Positions 1 through 12,294 of a DNA stretch of 64,000 nt are shown one piece after another. Below the pieces are notes generated by a model, which was not told the DNA's origin, did no database searches, and worked only from the letters and a program-made list of their open reading frames with translations. Source of the DNA: Cinnamomum chago (lineage: Eukaryota; Streptophyta; Magnoliopsida; Laurales; Lauraceae). Location of the stretch: positions 31,937,001 to 32,001,000 of the forward strand of contig CP142461.1 of NCBI GenBank assembly GCA_038049695.1, in the 5' to 3' direction. Every line of letters begins with the position of its first letter. Position 1 is the first letter of the stretch. The position numbers were made by a program, and so were the translations under genes.

Positions 1-262
1 CAATTTTACAATCAATTGTGAAATCGAATCCTACTCCTATAATATATTATAATAATTGAATGATTTTAAATGAAAACAAAATCTTACCCATCCATTATCA
101 AACATTACAATCCAACGGTCAACACAATCAACTCTTGCAAATCCTGTTTCATCAAAGATGCCATCAAAACAGCAATGAACGGAATCGACGGTCCTGATCA
201 CTGCTAAGGGTGGCCGAGATGTCCCACAGAGATCAGAATCCACAGGAGCATCCTCAGCCGAA
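1..262. other. upstream flank, no gene seen
   Basis: AT-rich sequence with no convincing coding frame. It is the distal 5' flank of the TFIIA gamma gene that follows. The only open frame is a 68-codon minus-strand one with no recognisable motif. Confidence 0.5.
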
Positions 263-331
263 CACGTGTCAATTTCAGTTCTCCTCCTCTATATAAGCCC
301 TTTGGAGGCTAAAACGCTCGGATATATAAAG
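263..331 (+). promoter_or_regulatory. core promoter of TFIIA gamma gene
   Basis: A palindromic G-box (CACGTG) lies at 263-268. It is followed by a TATA-like run (TATATAAG) near 290-297 and a second (GATATATAAAG) near 320-330. Transcription probably starts within the next few tens of bases, since a pyrimidine-rich leader follows. A GT at 424 (GAG|GTAATT) and an AG at 569-570 could define a 5'UTR intron ending just before the start codon. The assignment rests on motif position only. Confidence 0.5.
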
Positions 332-583
332 AGCTCAAATTCAAGCAGAGACACAAGGACGAGAGCGGTGAGAAGAGGAATCCCACAGCTTCTCCTTCTT
401 CAGATAACTCACATCTCTTTGAGGTAATTTCAAAAAAAGGGCTTCATCTTTCTGTCTTGTGATTTCTTCTTCTCAGAGGATTCTAGGGTTTTGATTCATG
501 CAAAAAGTGGCCAAAAGATTTCATTTGGATCGGATTGCTGAGAGTTGTCATGTGTTGAAGGAATCGGCAGATCGGAGGAGAAG

Positions 584-3500
584 ATGGCGACATTCGAGCT
601 TTACAGGCGATCGACGATCGGGATGTGCTTGACGGAAACCCTAGATGAGATGGTGTCGAATGGGACGCTCAGTCCGGAGCTTGCGATCCAGGTTCTTGTG
701 CAATTTGACAAGGTGGGGGGGTTTTGGGATTTGGTTGAGTTTGGTGGATTTGCGGTTTTTCTTTTGATGAGTGATTGGGTTTTTTTTGGCTGTTTTGATT
801 GGATTTTGTGGTGGTTTTTTATGGTGTTGCAGTCTATGACGGAGGCGCTGGAATCTCAAGTGAAGAGCAAGGTTTCAATCAAGGTAAAAGATGGGTTTCG
901 GTTTGTTTTGATGAATTCCATCGTATACTTGTAAAGATTGGTTTTTTTCTTCTTGTTGAAATTGGGTTGTTGTTGCAGGTGAGTATTGGGAAGAAGAAAG
1001 AGTGATTTTATTCTTTTTATTTATATGCCATATATAGATATATGTATGTATTTTTATTGTATGGGATGATGATTCGATTGCGTCCTTGATGATGATACTT
1101 TTTTGTGTGGGGGATTTTGGTATGTGTACCTATGTGTAGAGGCGTTATTCTGTATAGAAAGGATGAGGGTTATTGCCTGCAAACATCTTAGCCAGCGAGC
1201 TGCTACCAAAAAAAGAAAAGAAAAGAAAAGAAAAGGTGGTGTTGCGTTTTGTTTGTTAATTGGGGAATGGGGATTAGTCTGTTTGCCTTGATGGAAGTGT
1301 GGATCAATTGCATTAGCTAAAGAAGCCGATTTTTTCTATAATATATGCCTACTAATAACCCCATACGATTGGTATGCGTCTTTTGTGTTTATGATGTTTG
1401 GGTTATTAGCGTATCAAGATGGTTTCATTTGCAGCTAGAATGGAAACTTGATGTACATTTACTCAGCTCTAGTTAAGGAAAGAGGCGTGGACATTGGGAA
1501 CCATTGAAATATAAATACGTGGTGCTCCATGAATTCTAAAGTAACTGGATGGAAGACTTTTTAAATTCGAAGCAGAGACATGAATGGTGATTCTCTTAAA
1601 CCACTGTCTTATACCAGCATCACTGCCAAGTGATCTTGGTCGAATGTATTTTTCCATGCTTGATGGAATTTTTGTCTGACTTGTGTTACTTGAATATGAA
1701 TATAGTTATTGATTGTCGTGGTAATTGATACCGCAGGTCGTCTAAATCCCAGATTCTTGGGATACTTATTTGGCTAGGATTGGTTACAACTTATTAGTAT
1801 GATCAAGCTCGAGTACTTGCCCTGCAGTGTTTGCACTTGCAAGTGTAGCCTAATTGGTGTTTGATTTCTAATTCAAAATTCCAAATGTGTCCAAGTCTTT
1901 AAGTGGGTATCTGACTTTGTCTTTCCATTTTTCTTCCCTGAAGGATCTTAATAATAGCTTTTGATATCACTTCTGGTCAATGATGGACCAAGTAAGTGCT
2001 TGATAACGAGTTTCAGTGGTAGTGCCCCACATTTGTATGATTCATTCTCCTCTTTGAGAAGTATTGTGGTCAATCATTTGGGCAAAAAGGTTTGATCATA
2101 CAAAAGAAAAAAAAAAAAAAAAAAAAAACCCTTCTGAAATGATATTGTGATAATTGGGATGTTGTCCACTCTCGCAATTCTAGTGTTTAGCTGAACGATT
2201 GAACATGTGTAGCGCAACTGTTACTTAGTTTGAACCAGGCAGAGTATAATCACAAGAAATCTGATTGCTGTTTGAGAGGGAATATGGGTCCTAGTGAGGT
2301 TGCTGGGATCTTCCATAACTTTCGGGGATTATTTGGTTGTGCCATACCGGCTCAGTGCTGCTAGTGTTACTCCAATGAAGTGGAGTTTCATGCTCTTTTT
2401 GTTGGCTGTAGAGTGTGTAGAGAGGTGGATCGCTGTTCCGATAGTGATGTTATTATAAAGGCAACCACCGATGTCATAGCCAGGGCTTCTAACAATTATT
2501 TTGCAATTGTGATTGAGGAAGTCGGTGGTTCTTTTGAGTAGTGTGGTGTATCCTTCTCCTGCCCATGCTAAGCTCATTCCTTTTAGTTCACGAGGGGTAG
2601 AGTTGGACTTGTAAATCGTAATCATCAAGCTTTTATAGGATGCTTGGATGTTTCTTTTGTTTCCAAAGATAACTTACATATTTTGAACAAGGCTAACATA
2701 CTCATAGTTTTCCAACCGGCAGGTGGACTGAAAACTGAGCTGAGTTGACTCAACAAAGTCACATATTAGGTGATTGGGTCTGGTTGAACTTGGTTTGGAC
2801 AGGGTCACACACAAATTTGCCAAGATCCACTTGGCCAATCCACAATTTGAATCACCTCAATTGGTTTTATGATGCCTAGATACGGATACTATGGACACTG
2901 ATACAGGGATCGGGGATTCGACTCCTCACTTTTGAAAATCTAGGACATGGATACGGATTCGGGTGTCATAATTTTTTCTTTAAATCACTTTTGAATCAAT
3001 GAAACTATCATTGTTTTCGTCCCTTTCTAGCATTTTTTTATAGTGAGAAATAAAAATATTGAAAGAACTATATGAAATAAAGGACTTTATAAGTAGGATA
3101 TATGTTAAATTTGTTCTCTAGAAGTATTGGTGCAGTATTAGGTACCAATACAAGTATTGTATCGGTTTGATACGGATACGTTGGGCTTGTACAAGTATTC
3201 GGGTATCACATAAGTTTTGATGGGTTGAAAGTACAGGTATTAACGACATCAGTGGAATGGTAGAAGGTGGATATACTTAAATGAGGACCGAAAATTGAAA
3301 TTACAGATCATATGACACTGAGGAGATCTTTCACAAAAAATATTTATTTATTTTTCACACATTTTCTTTCTATATATATTAACTATAAAGGTACTATTAA
3401 TTACTTTCCTATATGTATTAATTTGGAAAAAATGAATTTATTAATTACTTTCCTATATATATATATTAATTTGAAGTAAATGAATTGATGTTTTAGCTTC

Positions 3501-6500
3501 TAAGTTCTGTTTTCAGCGCACTCTTTTTGATGAAGGAAAACTATCATAATATTGTGCCTGAAGGAATTTCGCCAAGAGTTATTCATTCTTCACATAGATG
3601 GAGTTCTTCCTTATTTATCTGATGACTATACAAATACATTATCATTTTAAGGTTCGGTAACTCGTGTCTTTGTTGAAGGAAATACTCCAGATCTTTTTTT
3701 TCCTTTTTCTTTCTTGGTGAGTGAATTACTCCAGAACCTCACCCTGTTACAGGTGAACTTGTTGGGAGAATGTTCTCTTTTCTTATTTCTCTCTGGATAA
3801 AAAATAAAATAAACATACAGACACAGAGTGCTTTTTGTTGGTTTATCTATCGATGCCGAAATGGCTCTTGATAAACCTTTTTTAGCTCATCATGGATTGT
3901 TGGAATGGGTACTCATTTTCTTGCATCGTCCATCTTTTTACCTCTTTTGAGTACAGTATGTCTCTGGGTCATTTTATGACAACAATCAGTTCAAAGGTCT
4001 TTTTCTTTTCAATTTGATTGGAGCTGGACCATATGTCACCGAATAATGCCATCTATACTAGGAAATATTGTCTGATTGAAATTCATCAAAACAATTATGA
4101 GGTGAAGATATTGATTGTCTTCATAGTTTTCAAAATCGGAATCGTATCGCAAATCGTTCATACCCATGAATCGAATTGAATCGCAAATCGTATAGTGAAT
4201 TATAGGATTTTTATTTTTCTAATAAAAATGAAAAATAATTAAAAATTAAAAGAAAAGGACAAAAGTAATTATTCATAACCATCAATTTTTCCATGTATAG
4301 AAGTATAAATATAATAACAAGTCTATCATACAATTATATCAAGATCATCATGACATATTATTATATATATATGCGAAATGAATGATGTGTAAATAGTTAC
4401 ATAAGTTTAAATTGTCAATATATATTTTCTATTATCTTTAAATCAAAATATAAAAAATAAAATAAAACTAAAACCGTCAATCTTACACGGTAGGATATCT
4501 CTTAAAGTTAAAAAAAGTTTTCATGAAAAAAAAAAAGCCCAAAATAGATTAAAAAAAGAAGAAGATATAAACGAGCATCATACGTACAGGCGAATGCTTT
4601 AGTTAAATGCATGTTCTTTATTCGTATTTAAAACCTTATCAAAGCTATAAAAATTTCTTACGAGGTTTCGTTAAATACTAAATAACCTTTTGAAAATACA
4701 AGCGATAAAATAAAGAGAATAAAGAAAGATAAAAGGTAAAAGATTATTAGTGTTAGCTTATTGGCCATAGCCATTCTCGTTTAGTCAAATCGCTTGAATC
4801 GTAGGATTCAATGAAACAAGTATAGAATTGTAGGATTCACACATGAATCTTAAGATTCATTACATAGATACGAATCGTTTTCCTTAAGATTTGGGATACG
4901 AATCGGGATTCGGGATGCGAATCGTAGGATTCTGATAACTACAATCGTCTTATTTATTTATTTTAGTTCAATTTATTTTCCAGAAAAGTTGGTTTTGAAG
5001 AATTACATGCCCATCTCTACGAATGGTGTTGGCTCAAATTCTTTGAGGATTTTTGAGTCAAATGCAATAGTCATGTATACTTTGTGAATTGTTTCTTTCA
5101 GCTCAAATTCTTTGCCATAAATGAACGTGTGCTGGTATAATGTCGCCAGCACACATTCATGTAGAGCATATGATACATCTTTGACTGTTCAGCAGTCTTC
5201 TAGGATAATATTTTTTGCTAGCAAGATGTTCATTCTTGCAATGCTTGAGCTTGAGGGGGGAATGTTAAGCTGCAGTGACATTTTATTTTTATGATTTTTT
5301 AGTAGACGAGCTTGGTGCACATTGGGAAGGCCCAATCACAATGTTGTGATTCCGGTCACTTTTGGCAACCAAATCTCGAGGATTTCATGCTGGTTTTCCC
5401 TAAGGATTTGGAAAATCTATTTTGGCAATTGTAAATCCTCGAGGATTTGGGCTAGTGGAAATCCTCATTTTGAGGATTTTCAGGTCTGACCCTCCATATA
5501 GGATTTGAAAATCATAGGTTTTGCTGATGTATGCACTGACATAAATTTTTTCTCAACTATAAGCACCAATATGCACCGATATGAATATAAAATCTTCAAC
5601 CATACATACACAGTGAAGAGTCTTCAAATCTGCGGCAGTGAGGGATTCTCAACTCTGCAAATTCCTCGGATTCCTCACTTATTACCAAACATGCCCTTCG
5701 ATGTTAGCTATTAAGAAAAACTCATTCATATGGTGTTTGGAGTATTTTTTGCTTCAGTTGTTTTGTGCTTTCGGTTCTTCATTTGTCTTGCTTTTTTTTA
5801 CCCAAATGAGATACTTATGTATTCTTTTCTTATTTTTGTTCTACTATATTGATTGATATGCCTCTTGGGGTAGATTTTCTGCCCTCGTTCCATAATGGCC
5901 CTTGCATCGACCACTAACGGAGGGATTTCATCTGCCAGCCCTGGAATAGAACACAACGGATCTGTCAAAGAACCAGTTGCTGTAGACTTGCACACTTGCT
6001 TATTACCCCCTTACCTGATGTTTTACAGGCCTTGATAGCTTCGCTTGACACACATAAAATTTCAATGGCTGCACGTGGTCTCAGGGGGACACAAAATTTA
6101 CCCAAGAGCTTCCTATTTTGTTATTGGGATTCAGGCCCCAATCCGGAGTGTTCATAACTGGATCCTCCCAATTTCTGACTATAACCAGGGAATCCAGTCA
6201 GGCTTGTAAAGGAGATGGGTCTGGCCCCAGCCCATGGGCTTAAAAAGTTAACCAGTATCCAGTCCTAGGGCCTGGGGTTAGGTCTGGCCCTGGCAGGCCC
6301 ATCTCATGTGCAACTGTTTGAATTGTTCATGGGCAAGGGTTGAGTAGAGAATCTTATCATGATTATTATCACTTGTGAAACAGAAAGATATACAAAGAGG
6401 GACTGAAAATAAAGGATGGTGAGCATCCGTGTATTTCAACCTCAAAATATCCTTGACATTTTATGTGGCTCTTAATGATGCTTTCAGTTCACAGGAAGCC

Positions 6501-6806
6501 ATTGACCCAACAGAGATTTAAGTTGACTGCACGAGTCATGAAATCAGATGCTTTGGCCTGGGCTTTTTTTGTTTGACACCAGTCTTCTATGATCCCTTCA
6601 TGTTTGCCCCTCTCTCATTCTGAATGGAAACATAATTGCTGACTGCTGTATTTTCCCCCTTTCAGGGACATTTGCACACCTACAGGTTCTGTGACAACGT
6701 GTGGACGTTCATCCTGCAGGATGCAACGTTCAAGAACGAGGAAGGCCAGGAGACCGTTGGCAGGGTAAAAATAGTTGCCTGTGACTCGAAGCTGCTTTCT
6801 CAATGA
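584..6806 (+). CDS. TFIIA-gamma: transcription initiation factor IIA gamma subunit (TFIIA small subunit)
   Basis: This is the small subunit of general factor TFIIA, a nuclear protein that stabilises TBP on the TATA box for RNA polymerase II. Coding exons are 584-712, 833-883 and 6666-6806, all with GT..AG borders (AAG|GTGGGG, GCAG|TCTATG, AAG|GTAAAA, TTCAG|GGACAT). They join in frame to 106 codons, the usual length of the plant family. Exon 1 begins [20 protein letters not shown] (helical bundle region). Exon 2 encodes [17 protein letters not shown]. Exon 3 encodes the beta-barrel half, starting [15 protein letters not shown] and ending [12 protein letters not shown]. The ATG at 584 is chosen because it gives the conserved N-terminus; an in-frame extension upstream lacks an ATG. 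Intron 2 is 5,782 bp and contains repeats, including a probable TIR element at about 4124-4942. No frame damage is seen, so the gene is likely functional. Confidence 0.96.
2875..3215. repeat. possible degenerate repeat with GATACGGATAC motifs
   Basis: Within intron 2 of TFIIA gamma, the left side carries AGATACGGATAC and GGATACGGATTCGGG. The right side carries GATACGGATACG and a GTATTCGGGTATC segment. The motif density at both ends resembles a degenerate non-autonomous DNA transposon. I could not define exact ends or a target-site duplication. Confidence 0.3.
4124..4942. mobile_element. non-autonomous TIR element in TFIIA gamma intron 2
   Basis: The left end reads TAGTTTTCAAAATCGGAATCG. The right end, read on the other strand, is TAGTTATCAGAATCCTACGA, an imperfect terminal inverted repeat. 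Both ends carry repeated GAATCG/CGATTC motifs and the interior is very AT-rich with no coding frame. Flanks ATTGTCTT (left) and ATCGTCTT (right) could be a diverged 8-9 bp target duplication. Superfamily is uncertain (Mutator or hAT). Confidence 0.5.
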
Positions 6807-7955
6807 ATAGCCCAGCTGTGTAGGGAGGATGGGCATCTCTTACTCGCAGTAGGAAACTAGGGGAGATGGGATCGAGCATGAATGGCTCAAATGGAATTTG
6901 TACCATCGTTTGTTTGCGATCTCACTTATTTTACCTATGCGTTGATTGCGAACCATGCACCCTTTTCTGCCTTAGAAGAATGATGTTTCTGTTTCTGCCT
7001 TTCTTTCTGAAATTGCATATAAAATTTTGAGTATATCCAAGTGGTATCTCCCGTGGAAAAAGTAATGCAATTTTGCAGATTAATTGGGCTTCTTTGAATC
7101 ACTGACACTGAAACTCACATTTGCATTTCAGCATGTTTGTATGAAACGAAAACATTAAAAAAAACCATCAATTGCAAATGAAGAGCTTGAGCGGAGAAGA
7201 AAGTTGATCTAGTTGCAGGGTAGTTTTCCCGTCGAGATGTTTCCGCGTTTAGAGTCGGGGACTTGGTTTATTGAGGGTCCCCACCCTCTTTAACATCTAA
7301 CCGGGATATGGAGAATGTACTCTATCAAATTTGTTGGATGCATGTCTATCAATGGGTTTCTAAGAGGGCAGATGGAAAGGTCTTGCAGACAAGGCAAGCC
7401 AAAAAAATTCAGCCACACTAGATTATCCTATCACACTTTAAGTTGTCTCAAATGTATTTTTGGGAGATACAGTCCAATGGTTGTTCTTCAATGAGCGTAA
7501 AATCAGGTCTGGTGCTAGATCATGGGATGACAAATTATCTGAGGGCTGCATTGATTGGAGGCCGGCCAGATTGGCCCCATAGAGCTGAGTAGTTGAAAAT
7601 TTTAACTGGTTGCAGATTGGAACCGTGTAAAATTTCCCTTTTACCACTACTTGCGATTGCTGGTATTTTGAGGCAACATGAAGGGCTTGTTTGTGCAGCT
7701 GATGGCAACAGGCTCCTTACCTCCCCAGTAGGAATTGGGTTTCCATGCATGCTGGTGCAGAAAAATAGAGTGATTTTCAGGGTTTCCTCGCTGAAATCTC
7801 ATTGCACCAAACAGCTTACGGAATAGGATCATCACAGAGTAGCGGAGTGAGCTTATGCTCCTCTTCTACTCTTTTCTCGCGGAAATGTGGTTGCACAAAC
7901 GATTGGGTCGTACCCAATCTGTGAATATGGACAATGCGAGAGCCACAATCTATTT

Positions 7956-8040
7956 CCTGGTGCGCTCCTTTGAGAAACAGTTAACAGTTCTGATTCTCCT
8001 GGTGCGCCCCTTTGAGATACTGTAACAGTTCTGATTCGAA
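7956..8040 (+). repeat. imperfect tandem duplication of about 42 bp
   Basis: Two adjacent copies begin CCTGGTGCGC(T/C)CCTTTGAGA and end ACAGTTCTGATTC, with a few substitutions and a short indel between them. There is no coding association. Confidence 0.7.
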
Positions 8041-9044
8041 ATTATACCTGCAAAACAAGAGAATGCTTTTCAATTCTATGGGCAGATAACTATGGACCTA
8101 GCTTATTTAAGGGTTTAACATTAGAACTCTTTATAGTTGGCTCAAGATGGATGGCATAAGGCTAGGATGATGATTGATGAAGAATTAGATGCTCTCACCA
8201 CCCAATCAGTGTGGTAGTCCTTGGTACTGGATTTTTTTTTTTTTGAAGACAGTTGATTTCTAGGCATTCAGTTTTGGATGTGGGGGGTAAAATTACAAGG
8301 TGGGAATGCCCTCTAAGTGGAAAAATGAGAAGAAAACTAGAGATGGATAATCACCACTTCTGGTAAGTAGTGATTCCCCATGTGTTTGATTTGGAAGGAG
8401 AAAGCTATGCAGGAAAAGTTATTGCGGAACCTTAATTTAAATAAAAATAATTATTAAATAGGTTAAACTTCACTTTTAAAAATAAGAAAACCCACTTGAG
8501 AGAAAATGTGTTTTCCCACCCCATGAAAGATAAAAATGTATGCTTTTGCAAAAGGTAAGTAATTTCTCTCATTACTTGCTCCTATAGATGATGAGATCTC
8601 CTGGGAGTGGAGAGAAGAAGAGAAAATTAGAAAACTATCCTTTTCTCTAGAAGTATTCTGCATTAGTTTGAATCTGAAAGTAGAAAGCTATGTGTGGAGA
8701 AAACTTTTTGAAAGTTTTATTTAGTAACAATAGTTAGTAAAAGATTAAATACCAATTTTCATAGTAAAATATCCATTTTACTTTAAGAGTTGGACTTCTC
8801 TACAATAACCTCTTTTTGGAGGGGAGGAGAACTTCTCTACAAAGAAAACCTCTTTGTCCTTTAAGATTTGGACTTGCTTATTAGTCATCTATCAAATATA
8901 AGATTTTTAATACATGATTTTTTGATAGATACTACCCTCACAAACATGTCGCATATCATCATTATCATCACAGCCTTATTACATTAATTTAGGGTCAGTT
9001 TGCCAGTTTTAGTAATAAAATCATATTGACGGATTCACCTTATA

Positions 9045-9138
9045 ATGCTCAATATCTTTTGGGGAACTTGTTTTCCTTCTAAAGAAATGTCATGCTCAAT
9101 ATCTTTTGGGGAACTTGTTTTCCTTCTAAAGAAATGTC
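9045..9138 (+). repeat. exact 47-bp tandem duplication
   Basis: Positions 9045-9091 and 9092-9138 are identical copies beginning ATGCTCAATATCTTTTGGGG and ending AAAGAAATGTC. The lack of divergence implies a recent duplication or an assembly artefact. Confidence 0.9.
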
Positions 9139-11079
9139 AAGGATCTACAAAACATCATATTCTTTATATGCAACCAATTGCCATTGGAAAAGTTACGCCC
9201 TCCAAATTGATGATCGAGGGAAAACATATCAAAAATACACTGGAGGAAAAGAAGAGGAAAAAAAAATCTCTTTTATCAGTTTTTAAGAGTTGTGGCAAAA
9301 TCTTAATTGAGTCAGGCCATAACTTGTCATGGGGCTCATTTTTTTGCATCTGTTTACTCATTTTATGATCAACCTGAGTTGACTCGGGTGAGTTTAGGCG
9401 CCGCATCTGAAGAGTTTTTCAAGCAAGCTTACCCACCAATGATATAACGGCCACCCAAAGCAGGTGACTAACCATTTCTTTTATCTCCCTTACATTTTAA
9501 AATTCTTGGGTCAATGGCCTAAGGATCAGATTAACTGATTTGGCACCATCTTAAACAAATCAAAACATGGTTCGCCGTGGTAAGTACAGCAATTACCCTT
9601 TGTACCTGCTGGCTAAAACACAATTCAATGGAATTAGCCAAACAAACAACAGTAGGCAGAATAAATATATGTGATGGATAGGAACTACACCTGCAAAAGG
9701 TGTTTGATTTTTTAATCAGCTCTTGATGGAATTGTCTTGAGAAAAGTAAGGCCTCTATCTCTGTCTCATGGGTGACGTACCAAAATGCCAAACACATTTT
9801 AGACTTGAGTAGATATCAACAAATTATTGGATCAGATTAGTGTTGTAAGGACATTGGAATCTGCCTCATGAGGATATTCATCATCTCTTGATTCAAGCCT
9901 TTGTCACGTTTGCATCTTATCTACTCCAAAGATGAAGAATTTTTTTTTTTTTTTTTTAATAAAAAGGCTCCTAATCTGATGCAATAATTCTTAAAGAAAA
10001 TCTGATGCGATAAACTTATAGTGTGATGAATTCGCCTGGGCCCACCTTTATTCATGTTACCACTTAACATCCGTTTGACGATGAATTATCACAAGTCCAA
10101 ATTTGACGCTCATCCAAAATATTCACCGTTGGATTGAGATAGAAAAAAAAAAATGATGTCACCCAGAACGGTTAAACTCGACGGCCATAGATCAATGGGT
10201 TGGAAATTAGAGCGATGTGATAGAGTTGATATTTTTTTACACAAACTTCTCCTTGGGAACTTGGTATCGTCTGCCTCTCCCGCTATTTTCATGGCCCAAG
10301 TAGCTCAAGTGAGTTCATCGCTCCAAATCAACTCTCTTATACAAAGAATCTCACCCATGAAGCATAAATTAATTACTCAGAACACAGTGGGCTAGGAAGA
10401 TCTCTGAGCTGAGTAACTCAAGTGAGTCTGTCCGATTCAACTCGCTTCGCTCAATGACTTACCAAGAGTAACTCGGGAAAGCTTAGTCCAGTTAGAATGA
10501 GTTTTTAAACAATGATTGGAAGATGGAAGCTGCAAAGTAGTCATTTGTGCATGAAAAAAAAATGTTGGGTTGTTTTGCCTAATCCCATTGGGGGACCCAC
10601 CCATGTATGAAATTGTGGTTGCCAATGAGCCCCCTAACATAATCTAATATCATCTTTCTATACTGGCTATTCTACCACATATCATACAATATTAGATTCT
10701 CTTCATTATCTTTACCCCTAAAGTTGAAGAAGAAAACATGGTTCCAAAGCAATGGCTAGCCTATTCAACGGCCGAACAAGTCTTTTTCATGACCATCACC
10801 TAACTTTTTATACTAATTATGGACTACTTAACATAGGAGACTTTGTGCAACATTACAGGCCTAAGCGTGGCACAAGTTAGATCCCTTTCATATGCTTTTA
10901 GATTTATATCATACTCAACAACAACATGGTTTTGAGACTTTGACTCACCCAAGTAAGTTGAAAGGGCATCGAGTCAACTCATTAGGGTGAGCATGGCTGT
11001 ATATGACACTTGTTTAGACCCGTTCGACTCGGTGCCCTTGGGAGGCTTGTACTTGTTTCACTTGCTCTCCATGATTACA

Positions 11080-11289
11080 AGAGGGGTTGTGGGATTAATC
11101 CCAAGGGGTTGGCCGAGTGATCAGGACCATGATTGATTTATCTTTCGGAGCTAGAGATCCTGGTATCGATCCCCGATTCCTCCCTCTTCAAGAACCAAAT
11201 GTTGAGTCCACTAGTGCTACCACCTGGGGGGCACAGGGGTTTTATCCGGCTTCTTTTTGGGCCCCTAGGGACTAGTCTAGCCCAAAGGG
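11080..11289 (+). mobile_element. tRNA-derived SINE with 8-bp target duplication
   Basis: A pol III A-box-like segment (TGGCCGAGTGATCAGG, about 11110-11125, as in class II tRNAs) is followed by a B-box-like segment (GGTATCGATCC, 11162-11172). The roughly 210-bp body is flanked by TGATTACA at 11072-11079 and again at 11290-11297, a perfect direct repeat. No long poly-A tail is visible. The flanking duplication supports retroposition rather than a resident tRNA pseudogene. Confidence 0.7.
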
Positions 11290-11546
11290 TGATTACATGA
11301 AATCGGCCCCTACCTATAGCTGTGGTGAATAGGAGGGTGAAATGATAAGGTCCTAATTAATGACCTACATCTTATTTTGCGTTGATGTTCACGATCTTTA
11401 AATCATAATCATCATTAAAGTCTTGTTTTAATTATACTGGGGCTGGTTATATGAATTATATTTCTTTAATTAATTCTAGATTTTTCAAGGGAAAACTACG
11501 GGAAAAATCCCCATAGTGAGCCATAAGTAAGGAGAGGATCCAGCAT

Positions 11547-11628
11547 GAGTTTAGAGACGGGAGGGGTACTTTGGATGAGTTTCTGTATTTTTTTTTTTTT
11601 GTCGTTTAGCGATATTGTCGATATCAAC
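11547..11628 (+). repeat. left terminal inverted repeat of giant MULE
   Basis: Starts around GAGTTTAGAGACGGG, passes a poly-T run at 11588-11600 and ends with the subterminal motif TTGTCGATATC. It matches the reverse complement of 24605-24687, with the poly-T and the motif at equivalent distances from the end. Confidence 0.7.
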
Positions 11629-12294
11629 CATTATGCGCAAACCCTTTATACATCACCCTATGTCTGCATTTCTTCGTCAGACCTTCTTCATCGACTGCAA
11701 CATGTGCTTTGGTGATTTTCCTTCTCAGAAAACACCTCAAAAATTAGTCAAAGTGGTGGTTGGATTCCATTAAAAGGTGGGTACAGACAACAAACACCTT
11801 CCTATATTACATCATCTACCTTAAAATGTCATCAGCTTGATTCCTTTTCAGTACTGACTTCTTTCACTGCCCTAGAACTGTGGTTTGAATCCTAAAAATG
11901 CTCTTTTGAAACTGTACCAGTTGTCCAATGTAAACACATATCTATATGTAGCTATGCATAAAGACTATCATTTGTGTAGTAAATATCATTTTTGTTTTGG
12001 GCTTGGTTAATATCATTTTCGTTTTGGGTTTTAGGGTTTGAAAAGGGGTTTCTTTTTTGTATGCACTGTTTTTCTCTATTACATTCTTTCTATAAGTGGC
12101 AATTAGTATAGTTTTTTGATTACCACATTACATTATTCTAATATGACTATAAACCTTATTTTATGATCAAACATATCCCAGCATGGGCATTTTAACAGTG
12201 GCTAATGGTTTAGAAATATATACTTGCTCTGTCTTTCAAAATGTATGTATCTTTCATATTTCTCTAAATTATATTCTTGTGATTTGATGATTGC

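Larger units (their letters stand above)
6807..11079. other. gene-free stretch downstream of TFIIA gamma
   Basis: After the TFIIA gamma stop codon comes its 3' UTR and then about 4 kb with no supported gene. The longer open frames here have no recognisable domains. Visible structure is limited to small tandem duplications near 7956-8040 and 9045-9138, poly-T runs near 8231 and 9941, and scattered GAGTTGACTC-like repeats near 9370, 10400 and 10970. Confidence 0.5.

Noticed and set aside
2329..2628. 99-codon minus-strand open frame in TFIIA gamma intron 2
   Set aside because: No recognisable domain, and it sits inside a well-defined intron. The opposite strand faintly recalls an RNase H segment, but not enough to call.
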